40,528 nucleotides of DNA from Erythrobacter sp. Lineage in GTDB: Bacteria > Pseudomonadota > Alphaproteobacteria > Sphingomonadales > Sphingomonadaceae. The stretch covers positions 1 to 40,528 of the forward strand of contig JAPYPR010000018.1 of the NCBI GenBank assembly GCA_029937545.1, in the 5' to 3' direction. Below, one piece after another: positions 14,854 through 23,100 of the stretch; position 1 is the stretch's first letter, and each line of letters begins with the position of its first letter. The notes under the pieces were generated by a model, which searched no databases, was not told the DNA's origin, and saw nothing but the letters and a program-made list of their open reading frames with translations. A program made the position numbers and the translations under genes.

Positions 14854-15516
14854 TTAGAGAATGACCGGCTGCACGGCAACCGGCAGGTGGAGCGTCCGGC
14901 GAAGCGTCCGCGCTAATTGACCGATGTCGGCGAGAAGGCCGATCTCGCCGGTGGTCGCTGAACCCTCCCACCCTCCCCTGCGGGTCGCGGTCCTGAGCCA
15001 GCGGACTTCGCGGCCCGGCATCAACCGTTCGGGCGCAATCGTGACGCGAAAGTGATCCGCCTGAAGATCCATGATCGGTACGGGCCCTTGATCGGAGCGT
15101 GTTCTCAGGTCGTAATCGGCTGCTTCCAGATCCAGCGCGTGCGCCACTGCGCGCAGACGATCGCGCGCGGCGCTTCGATAGACCTTGGTCAGATGAGCAT
15201 CATGAGCAAAGCCGCGACGCACCAGGGGAATCAGGACATCGGCCGATCGCAACGCCGCGATCCGGCTCCGGCATAGGGTTCGCAGATCCCGGTCCTCATC
15301 GTGCATCGCTTCGGGGTCTTGACCAGCGGCAACCCTACCCAAATGGCGCGCAAGGAGAAGGACGGCGGGATCGCGCTCCGGATCGAGACCCGCGTTCGTC
15401 GCGTCGGCTATGGCGTCGTTGACGGCTATCGTGCAGGTGGCGACCACGCGCAGAGCGTCAGGCTGCAGAGCGCGCTCGAAGCGGAACGGCAAGTCGTATC
15501 TGGTGAAGGGTGGCAC
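14854..15516 (-). CDS. Hypothetical protein, 220 residues, GTG start
   Basis: Begins (M)PPFTRYDLPFRFERALQPDA. GTG at 15516 is preferred because GGGAG lies seven bases upstream; the longer frame to 15636 runs into the repeat array and encodes an odd Cys/Thr-rich leader. The N-terminal half is helical and Arg/Ala-rich (RVVATCTIAVNDAIADATNA, VLLLARHLGRVAAG); the C-terminal half has strands around DQGPVPIMDLQADHFRVTIA. No family recognised. First gene of a three-gene operon divergent from parA, sharing the repeat-containing intergenic region. Confidence 0.65.
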   Translation of the reverse strand: MPPFTRYDLPFRFERALQPDALRVVATCTIAVNDAIADATNAGLDPERDPAVLLLARHLGRVAAGQDPEAMHDEDRDLRTLCRSRIAALRSADVLIPLVRRGFAHDAHLTKVYRSAARDRLRAVAHALDLEAADYDLRTRSDQGPVPIMDLQADHFRVTIAPERLMPGREVRWLRTATRRGGWEGSATTGEIGLLADIGQLARTLRRTLHLPVAVQPVIL

Positions 15517-15576
15517 CGACGATCTCCCAAAGCTGATCGCCTTTTCCGCCCCCCTCCCCTCTCCTGGCGTTCCGGT

Positions 15577-15756
15577 GTTCTGCAAGCAAACGTGCAAGCA
15601 AGTGCGCAAGCATTGCGATTGGGTATGCGTAAGCAATTGCGCAGGCCATTGCGCAAGCTAAAGCGCAAGCACTAGCGCAAGGGCTTGCAAAAGCGAAAGC
15701 GCTAGGTAATGCGCATGCGCAAGGTAAAGCGCAGGCGCGAGCGAAAGCAATTGCGC
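15577..15756. repeat. 12-bp repeat array upstream of parA, candidate centromere or iterons
   Basis: About fifteen degenerate 12-bp units run head to tail with consensus TTGCGCAAGCNN, for example GTTCTGCAAGCA (15577), AGTGCGCAAGCA (15601), TTGCGCAGGCCA (15637), TTGCGCAAGCTA (15649), AAGCGCAAGCAC (15661) and TAGCGCAAGGGC (15673). There is one 11-bp step near 15612; otherwise the register is kept. The block is followed by an inverted pair GCAAGC-N6-GCTTGC just before the parA ribosome site. Such direct repeats beside a par operon are typical of centromeres bound by ribbon-helix-helix partition proteins. Confidence 0.75.
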
Positions 15757-15800
15757 CTGCATGGTTGCAAGCTGAAATGCTTGCGGGATAAGGAGCGTGT

Positions 15801-16484
15801 ATGTCGGTGATCTCGGTCAGCAACTCGAAGGGCGGTGCGGGGAAAACAACATTGGCAATGATCCTTGCCGATCAATTGGTCGAAAATGGGCTCAGCGTTG
15901 CGGTGATCGACGCCGATCCCAACGGAATCATCACAAAGTGGGCGGCTAAGCGTGCCGAAGCGGGGCGTGAATTGCCCTATTCTGTTACGTCTCAACCAAA
16001 GGAAGCCGCGATGATCGAGACGATCGCGCAGCTCGCCAACGAGAATGACATGGTCATCATCGATCTCGAGGGCACGGCGTCCCGGATGATGTCGCGCGCG
16101 TTGATCCGATCGCACCTGGTGCTGGTTCCGTTCAATCAATCGCCAGTCGATGCCGAACTGGCCGCTGCCGCTGTGTCCCTCATTCAGGAGGAGGAAGAGG
16201 CGGTGGAGCGCAAGATCCCGTTCCGGTTGGTACGAAGCCGCGACAGCGCCGCCTTCGCCACGAAGACGTCGAAGCGCATCACCAGCGCGATCGAGCAAGC
16301 CGGTCTGCCGATGCTTCCGATCGGCGTGGTCGAGCGTGCGGCGTACCGCGACATTTATGAATTCGGTCTTCGGTTGAGCGAGCTCGATCCATCGCAAACC
16401 TCGGGTGTGCCCAAGGCCATCGAGAACGCACAGGGCCTAGCGCAGGCCGTTGTCGATAGCCTGAAGGAGGATCACCGCCGATGA
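15801..16484 (+). CDS. parA: ParA-family partition ATPase
   Basis: 227 residues. Deviant Walker A KGGAGKTT (10-17), Walker A' VIDADPNG (35-42) and Walker B MVIIDLEGTAS (84-94) identify a ParA/MinD-type ATPase; the short length without an N-terminal HTH fits type Ib. ParA ATPases position plasmids along the nucleoid by interaction with a centromere-bound partner. AAGGAG precedes the ATG at 15801. The stop overlaps the start of the downstream small gene (ATGA), and the 12-bp repeat array lies directly upstream, so all three parts of a partition locus are present. Confidence 0.93.
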   Translation: MSVISVSNSKGGAGKTTLAMILADQLVENGLSVAVIDADPNGIITKWAAKRAEAGRELPYSVTSQPKEAAMIETIAQLANENDMVIIDLEGTASRMMSRALIRSHLVLVPFNQSPVDAELAAAAVSLIQEEEEAVERKIPFRLVRSRDSAAFATKTSKRITSAIEQAGLPMLPIGVVERAAYRDIYEFGLRLSELDPSQTSGVPKAIENAQGLAQAVVDSLKEDHRR

Positions 16485-16855
16485 GCAGCTTCGGTTTCGG
16501 AAAGCCCGCAGAGAAGCGTGAAAAGACCATCGACAAGGCGGGACTGCCTCGGGGGCCGATCGTGGTAGATCCGGCCAGCGAGCGTGATGCCGTGGCGCGC
16601 GGCGAGCAGCTTGGTTATGTCGATCGTGGCCAGACCGATACGCAGCCGAGCGGTGCGGCGGGAAGGGGAGGGCGCAAGCGTCCGCCTGCGCCTCCGTCTC
16701 AGACCCTGTATATCAGGGCTCCCCAGGAATTGGCCGAGTGGTTCGAGCGGTATACCGAGCAGCGCGGCCACCGCGCGTTGTGGAATTCGATCGAGGATTT
16801 CAGGAAGCTCGTGGAGCAGGAAGAGACTGCCGATGCGGACCGACCGGCGTCCTGA
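16481..16855 (+). CDS. Probable centromere-binding partner of ParA
   Basis: 124 residues starting MSSFGFGKPAEKREKTIDKA. The first ~70 residues are charged, Gly/Pro-rich and probably flexible. Residues ~74-112 (TLYIRAPQELAEWFERYTEQ, then HRALWNSIEDFRKLVE) show one strand followed by two helices, the layout of a ribbon-helix-helix domain, which is what type Ib ParB/ParG-like partners use. Position immediately after parA with a 4-bp overlap is the main argument. A flexible N-terminus is also typical: in ParG-like proteins it stimulates the ATPase. Binding to the 12-bp repeats is inferred. Confidence 0.7.
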   Translation: MSSFGFGKPAEKREKTIDKAGLPRGPIVVDPASERDAVARGEQLGYVDRGQTDTQPSGAAGRGGRKRPPAPPSQTLYIRAPQELAEWFERYTEQRGHRALWNSIEDFRKLVEQEETADADRPAS

Positions 16856-16865
16856 CGAGTTGGCG

Positions 16866-17819
16866 TTAAGCCGGCTCTTCGATCTCCGTTGCGCGATGGT
16901 TCTCCGCGTCGCATGGCTCCTCCGGCGGGCGGAAGGCCTTGAGGTAGTTGAACGCCTGTTCCGCCTTCGAGGCGGCGTGGATGATCGCGCTCGCGTCGCC
17001 TTTAAGGATCCGTAGCCAGTGCTCGATATAGCTCGCATGGTTGTCGTGAAGTTCGCCCGGTAGGCCGAGGTCGGCGCAGACCAGACACTGGCCGATCGAT
17101 GCGACGAGTTCTTCGAACGCATAGGCGTTGTCGCCGAACCGCTTACCGAACTTGCGTTCGAGACGGCCAGTCCCGCCGGACCAATGGATGGATTCGTGGG
17201 CGCGGGTGCTCGCGTAGAGATCGTCCGAATGGAAGGCGCCCCGGGGCGGCATCTGGATGTAGTCGCCAACGGGTGAGAAGAACGCCGCGTTTCCGCCGTG
17301 ACGGACCTCCACGGGGATTGCGTCGAAGAACGCGTCGATAGCGCCGCGGTGAGCGCTTTCCTCACGAGGCTCGGGCGGCGCCGGGGTGGGGTAGTAATGC
17401 GCGGGAAGCCCGTCGATCTGGTCGGCGTTGAAGACGTTGTACGCCTTGAGAAAACGGATCGCGCGGTTCTGCTCCTCGCCAGTGATCCTGTTCGTCTCGG
17501 TCTTGCTGATCTGCGAATAATACACGCTCAGCGACGAGGCTTCGCCCTTGCGGACCTGACCGCCGAGTTCTTGGGCCTGGCGATAGGTCATCCAGTACCG
17601 GCTGTTATACCCGTTTGCGTCGGCCATGGCCCACAAGAACAGCGTGTTGATGCCGGTGTAGGCGGTGCCGCAATGTCGGAGCGGGCGGCCGCCGCCGCCG
17701 GTGCGGTCCCACGGCCTCGCCCACGGCAAGACGCCGGCTTCGAGCTTTGACAGAATAAGGGCCGTGATTTCGCTGGCGATGTCGCGGCGCGGGCGGGAAA
17801 TGCGTGAAGGCTTGCGCAT
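16866..17819 (-). CDS. ardC: ArdC-type antirestriction protein
   Basis: 317 residues; AAAGG precedes the ATG at 17819. Residues ~10-130 form the ssDNA-binding N-terminal domain of ArdC/TraC primase-like proteins (ILSKLEAGVLPWARPWD, YTGINTLFLWAMADANGY, YWMTYRQAQELGGQVRKGE). A zincin-like metallopeptidase follows, with A-HESIH-W (207-213) and a downstream E in YAFEELVASIGQ. ArdC proteins protect incoming single-stranded plasmid DNA from host restriction during conjugation. The gene is separated from the ParB-like gene by a terminator and has its own hairpin-bearing leader, so it is probably expressed independently. Converges with the par locus, 10 bp apart. Confidence 0.9.
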   Translation of the reverse strand: MRKPSRISRPRRDIASEITALILSKLEAGVLPWARPWDRTGGGGRPLRHCGTAYTGINTLFLWAMADANGYNSRYWMTYRQAQELGGQVRKGEASSLSVYYSQISKTETNRITGEEQNRAIRFLKAYNVFNADQIDGLPAHYYPTPAPPEPREESAHRGAIDAFFDAIPVEVRHGGNAAFFSPVGDYIQMPPRGAFHSDDLYASTRAHESIHWSGGTGRLERKFGKRFGDNAYAFEELVASIGQCLVCADLGLPGELHDNHASYIEHWLRILKGDASAIIHAASKAEQAFNYLKAFRPPEEPCDAENHRATEIEEPA

Positions 17820-17843
17820 GTGAGAACCTTTCAGCGGGGAAGG

Positions 17844-17863
17844 GCTCGCGCGGGTGCGCGAGC
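17844..17863. promoter_or_regulatory. Perfect hairpin in the ardC leader
   Basis: GCTCGCGC-GGGT-GCGCGAGC, an 8-bp stem with a 4-nt loop, lies 25 bp upstream of the ardC start and between it and the terminator that follows the ParB-like gene. No T-run follows on the ardC-coding strand. It could be an RNA leader structure or part of a single-strand promoter. Confidence 0.5.
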
Positions 17864-17879
17864 GGATTGGAAAGCGGTG

Positions 17880-17918
17880 AAAAAAATGGCGGCAGCCGGG
17901 GTGTCGCGGCTGCCGCCA
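17880..17918 (-). terminator. Rho-independent terminator after the ParB-like gene
   Basis: TGGCGGCAGCC (17887-17897) and GGCTGCCGCCA (17908-17918) form an 11-bp perfect stem with a 10-nt loop; on the minus strand it is followed by TTTTTT. It lies 27 bp downstream of the ParB-like stop codon and divides the primase-to-ParB operon from ardC. Confidence 0.88.
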
Positions 17919-17944
17919 AGTCGCCCAGGAGAGAGGCGAGGGGG

Positions 17945-20044
17945 CTATTCGGCGGGCTCGAGCGCCCCGTCGGGATGCTCGACGTCGAAGTCGTTGATGT
18001 CATCGCCGAAGTCGTCGGCGGGATCGTCATCCGGATCTTCGTTGCTATCGGCATCGGGATCGAGATCCGTGTCGTCGGCCGAAGTCTCGCCAGTGTCGTC
18101 GGCCTCGTCGTCGTCGTCCGAGAGGCCGTCGATGGTCGGACGCTCGATGTCGAAGCGCATGGCGTCGGGCACCCAGGCAAGGGCCGCTTCCTTGGTCTCG
18201 GTCTCGGTGATCGCTTCGCCGGCGAAGATCTTCTCGCAGGCGGAGGAGACCTCGCCTTTCTTGGACGCGCTGTAGCGTGCGGCCAGGACCGTCCCGCCGA
18301 CCTCGGTCAGAAGCGCGAGCAGCGTGCCCTTCGCGACGCGGTCGAAGAAGTTGGCCGACGTCGGCCGCCACCACTGCGCGACGTCGATCTCGAGGATCGT
18401 GGCGAGGCGGGCGTGGAGCGGATTGGTCGTCGCCGAATACTCGGGCTTCGCCTCGAGCGACCCTGCGACCATGACCGCGAGCCAGGCAGCCTTCGCGTCG
18501 TCTTCGAGTGCTCGGAAGGCTTCGAAGCGCGCGACTACGTCACCAGCCTCGATCCAGCTGCTGTCCAGCGCCTCGCGGGCCTGTTCGATGGCGATGCGGG
18601 CCTGCGTCGGCTCCATCTCGCCGCCGATGACCGGATCCTGCGGCCGCGGCGCCTTCATGGTCGTGCCATAGCGATCGTATCCGCGATTGCCGTCGATCAT
18701 GGCGAACAGCGCGTAATCGAGGGCGAGGGCAGGGTTGGCCAGAATCGACGCGGCGAGAATGTCGCGCCGCTGCATGGCCAGTTCGTCAGACAGGCGGGCG
18801 CTGAGCGGCTTTCCGCCGGGTGCCACGGCTTCCGGGGCGGGCGCTGCCGCGGTGCCGCGCTGCCGGCTCGATCCGGCGTCCTCGTCGTCGCCGGTGCGGA
18901 TCGGCGTCTCGCTGAAGTAGCTGGTTTCCAGCTTCATCGTGCCGTCGGGCGCGAGGGTGAGGAAGGTGCCGACCTGTGCCTTGAGTTCATCGGTCAGGAC
19001 CGAGGGACGGTCCTGCAGCTCGTCGTATTCACGGTCGAGCTTCTGATACTCTTCCTCGAGGGCGGCGGCCGCAGTGTCTTCGAGTCCGCCCGCCTCGATC
19101 TGCTCGGCGATGTCGTCCATGCGCGACGCGATTTCCTCGACGCGCGCCTCTTCGGCTTCGGTTAGCGGCGTGGTCGGCAGCGTGACGCGGTGAAGGTCCG
19201 CGGTCGCGTTGTAGATGTGCGAGCTGGCGATCGGGCGGATCCAGGCCAGGCCGGATTCCGCCCCGAGCCGTTCGGCCTCTGCCTCCATGATCTTGCCCGC
19301 CAGTTCGCGCGCGATATCCGGGTCCGACCAGCGGTCACCGTCCTCGCTGAACAGCTCGCGCTCGACGGTGCCGCCCGCGGCGACGTAAGCGTCTTCGCCG
19401 ACGAGGATCGCGATCGGATCGCTCGCCTTCAGGGCGTCGCCGGCGATGGCGCGACGGATCTGGTCGGGCGTGGTGTAGCCGTAGCGGGCGTACTGCTCGT
19501 AGATCCGGACCTGCTTGGCCTGGTCGTCGGTGGACGCGTAGGCTTTCGCCATGTCGAGCGTCATCTCACCCTTGGCGAGCGCCTCGAAGACCGGGTCAGC
19601 AAGCCCAGCGAGCCGCAGGCGGCCTTCGACGAAGCGGCGGGTTACGCCGAACCGCTTCGCGACGCCATCGACGTCGCCGTCCATGCCGAGGAAGTGCTGG
19701 AACGCGCGGCATTCGTCTGCGGGCGTCATCGCCATGCGCTGGAAATTTTCGGCCAGCGAGGTTTCGCTGAGCATGGCCTCGTCGCCTTCGAGCACCTTGC
19801 AGGCGATCTCGGTGTTGGGATCGATGCGGGCGCCCTCGACGAGCAGCTGCAGGGCGGCGAGCCGACGGCCGCCGGCAAAGACGGCGTAGTGGCCGCGCGG
19901 CTTCTTCAGCGGGGTGACGAGCAGGTTCTGCAGCACGCCGCGCGCTTCGATGTCGGCCGCAAGCTGCTCGATGGAGGTGGCGCCCGACTTGCGGACATTG
20001 CTGTCCGAAAGCCGCAGCTTCGAAAGGGGGATCAGTTGGGTCAT
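17945..20044 (-). CDS. Large ParB/Spo0J-family protein
   Basis: 699 residues; AGGAGA precedes the ATG at 20044. The N-terminal ParB/sulfiredoxin-like domain begins IPLSKLRLSDSNVR and contains FAGGRRLAALQLL (56-68), corresponding to the nucleotide-binding GxRR box. The HTH region (DGVAKRFGVTRRFVEGRLRL, ~130-150) follows. The long C-terminal part, not found in ordinary ~300-residue ParB proteins, ends in an extremely acidic Asp/Glu tail of ~60 residues (DDDDEADDTG and similar). Proteins like this are common on sphingomonad and rhizobial plasmids next to Strawberry-notch helicases and primases; they are not the partner of the local ParA. Role unknown: DNA-bound clamp or nucleoid factor is plausible. 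Confidence 0.88.
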   Translation of the reverse strand: MTQLIPLSKLRLSDSNVRKSGATSIEQLAADIEARGVLQNLLVTPLKKPRGHYAVFAGGRRLAALQLLVEGARIDPNTEIACKVLEGDEAMLSETSLAENFQRMAMTPADECRAFQHFLGMDGDVDGVAKRFGVTRRFVEGRLRLAGLADPVFEALAKGEMTLDMAKAYASTDDQAKQVRIYEQYARYGYTTPDQIRRAIAGDALKASDPIAILVGEDAYVAAGGTVERELFSEDGDRWSDPDIARELAGKIMEAEAERLGAESGLAWIRPIASSHIYNATADLHRVTLPTTPLTEAEEARVEEIASRMDDIAEQIEAGGLEDTAAAALEEEYQKLDREYDELQDRPSVLTDELKAQVGTFLTLAPDGTMKLETSYFSETPIRTGDDEDAGSSRQRGTAAAPAPEAVAPGGKPLSARLSDELAMQRRDILAASILANPALALDYALFAMIDGNRGYDRYGTTMKAPRPQDPVIGGEMEPTQARIAIEQAREALDSSWIEAGDVVARFEAFRALEDDAKAAWLAVMVAGSLEAKPEYSATTNPLHARLATILEIDVAQWWRPTSANFFDRVAKGTLLALLTEVGGTVLAARYSASKKGEVSSACEKIFAGEAITETETKEAALAWVPDAMRFDIERPTIDGLSDDDDEADDTGETSADDTDLDPDADSNEDPDDDPADDFGDDINDFDVEHPDGALEPAE

Positions 20045-20117
20045 CGGTCTTCTCCTGGTGGATGGCCCGGCGAAACCTTCACCGGACACCTTTCCCGATC
20101 CCCCTCGTCTTTCCTCT

Positions 20118-23100
20118 TCAGGCCGCCTCCGGATTCGTGGAGGTGACCAACCGCTCGATGATCTCCGGAGCGCGTTCCGCGGGGACGAAGACCCGCGTGC
20201 GGTACGAGATGATCTCGCTGAAACACCCGAGCGACTTCAGCCAGGGGAGCTGGCTCGCCGGCGCGCCCACGATTTCGATGCGGGGCGAACCGTTCACGCG
20301 CGAGCGTTTCAGCTCGCAGGGGAAGGGCCGCTGGATGGGCATCGCGCTGCCGCCGACTACCGCTGTCGTGATCTGCGCAGGCGTGAGCGACGAGGTCTGC
20401 TCGACGCCCAGCGTCGTCAGCAGCTTCGCGACGTCCTTCGGGAACACGATGCGACCGAGCCACGAACGACCTTCGGCGTCGACGATCCGGTTCACCTCGA
20501 GGTGGTCAGAGGGCAGGGCGGACCAGATGGGCAGGAGGAGGCCGGTCGCCAGCTGGACGGTTTCATGGTCGAGCCGTGTGGCTGCCTCCTCGGCTTCGGT
20601 GGTCCACCCCTCTTCGAAGGTCTTTCGCGAGCAGGGTTCCCACGCGGATTCGAACATATCGAACTCGCGGAGATATTCGCGCCGGGTCGGCCGCATGAGC
20701 TCGATGCGCGGGACCGATGTGCCGTCGTCGGTCATGCCCGACCGAGCCTTGGTGCTCAAGGCGACCTTGCCCGAACGTCCATTCCTGAGGAACCGCGCGG
20801 TGCTGTCGCTTTCGGCGATGCGGATCGCGCGTTCGAGGCTGACCGGATGCCGACGCCGTGCGACTTCGATCGTCAGGAGGTGCGAGGTGGCTCCGCTCAC
20901 CGGATCGGTGCGAAGCACTGTGTCCTCGAGGACGGTCGCGGTTTCCACGGGCATGGTCTCGACACCCACGTCGAGCGTACCTGCCTCGCGGGCGGCCGCC
21001 ACGCGTGTTTCGACCAGCGCCAGGAACTCGTCGAAGATCAGGTTCTGCAGGCCGATGGGGAGCGCCAGCAGACGGTTGAGCCAGCGCTGGATGGGCGGCA
21101 GATCTTCCTTCAGGATCCCGTCGCTGTCGGTGAGCTCCAGACCGGTCCGCTCGGTGAATTCGGCGAAGTCGATGCTGGTCAGCTTGCCCCCGACAAGGAG
21201 ATGGAACCAGGTGATGAGCGCCGACTTCGCATAATCGCTCTCAAGATTGTCTGCCGGATCGAACAGGTTCTGTCCGCCGGTCTGACGTTGGCCGCGCGTC
21301 AGGGCACCGAGGCTGTCGAGGCGCCGCGCGATCGTCGATGTGAAGCGCAGCTCGCCCTTGCAGGACGTCGTAACGGGCCGGAACAGGGGTGAGCAGGCCT
21401 GATGTGTCCGGTGGGTTCGCCCGAGGCCCTGGATGGCCCTGTCGGCTCTCCAGCCCGGTTCCAGGAGCAGATGAACGCGCTGCTGCTGGTTCGGCACATC
21501 GAGACTGGCGTGATAGGACCGGCCAGTGCCGCCGGCATCCGAGAAGATCAGGATGCGCTTCGTGCCTTCCATGAACGCCGCGGCGTCGGCCTGGGTCGAC
21601 CGGGTGGTGCGTGTTTCCAGCTTCTGGCCGCCGTGGCCGGTGGGCACGAGACGCTTGGTCCTGCCGGTTACCTCGGCGACGTTGTCGTGCCCGAACCGTT
21701 CGAGGATTGCGTCGAGCGCTGCCTTGATCGGGGGGAGGGCGCACAGACGCTCGATCAGTTCGGCACGCTTCGCCTCCGCTTCGGGATTGACGACGGGATT
21801 GCCGGCGGCGTCGAACATCGGCCGCGAGCGGACCTCGCCCGTGTCATCCGTATAGGTCTCCATCTGCCGGGTCGGAAAGGCGCGCGTGAGGTAGTCGATG
21901 ACGTATTCGATCGGGCTGAGCTCAATCTCGGGATCGGCGCGTTCTTCCGGAGACAGCTCGTTCAAGCGCCGTGTCAGGATCGACTCGGCTGTGGTGACAA
22001 GCTGCAGCACGACCGAGGTGCCGTCGGCGATATGCTGTTCGACAGCGGCGATCACGGTCGGCAGCTTCATGGCCAAAAGTACCTGCCCGAAGAAACGCTG
22101 CTTCGTGCTTTCAAAGCGGGAACGTGCCGCCGCTTTCGCGCCGGAGTTGAGCGTCGACTTGTCGAGTTCGTCGACCACGCCAGTCAGTTCGAGCGCGGCC
22201 TCCATGTTGCGGTGGATGATGCTCCATGCGTCGGCGTAAGTGTCGTAGATCGCGATCTGCTCCTCGGTGAGCTCGTGCCGCAGGATCTCGTACTCGACGC
22301 CGGCGAAGGACAGGGCGCGCGCCATGTAGAGGCCGGTCGCCTTCATGTCGCGGGCAACCAGTTCCATGGCCGCGATCCCGCCCTGACGGATCGACGAGAT
22401 GAATGCTTCGCGATTCGCGAAGGCTGTTTCCGGACCCCACAGTCCGAGCCGGACGGCGTAAGCAAGGTTGTTGACTTCGGATGCGCCGGTGGCCGAGGCG
22501 TAAAGCACGCGCGCGGCGGGGAGCCTGTTCTGCAGGAGAACGCCGGCGATGCCCTGCTGCGAACCCTTCTTGGTTCCCATGGCACCTTCGCCGCCGGCAA
22601 CACCGCCCATCTCGTGGGCTTCGTCGAAGGCGATGACGCCCTCGAAATCGTCTCCCGCCCACTGGATGATCTGCTCCAGGCGGCTCGCGTCACCGCGCAT
22701 CGAGCGCAGCGTCGGATAGCTGACGAACAGCACGCCCTCGTCGAGCGTGATCGGTTGATCGATCTTCCAGCGCGAGAGCGATTGCACGTCGGCCGCGATC
22801 CCGCCCAGCGCGGTCCAGTCACGACGGGCGTCGTCGAGGAGAGGTTCGTTCTTCGAGATCCAGATCGCGCGGCGGCGACCTTGCAGCCAGTTGTCAAGAA
22901 CGACCGCGGCTACCTGGCGGCCCTTGCCGGCGCCGGTGCCATCGCCGAGGAAGAAGCCCTTGCGATACCGTGCACCGTTCTCGTCGAGCAGCAGCCCGAC
23001 GCCTTCCTTGTCGGGTCGGAAGCTCCCGGGGATCCACTGTGTCCACGCGCTTCCGGCGTACACGACAGTCTCCAGCTGGGAAGCTGACAGCAAGCGTTCG

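Noticed and set aside
15577..15756. CRISPR array
   Set aside because: Repeat units are only 12 bp, degenerate and without unique spacers; no cas genes nearby.
15633..15789. Alanine-rich reading frame (AIAQAIAQAKAQALAQG) across the 12-bp repeats, ending just before parA
   Set aside because: No start codon or ribosome site, and a stop codon at 15630 interrupts the frame. The 12-bp period is a multiple of three, which produces this pattern automatically.
17804..19165. Plus-strand open frame of 453 codons opposite the ParB-like gene
   Set aside because: It also runs through a terminator hairpin and ardC leader; the opposite strand has clear ParB motifs.
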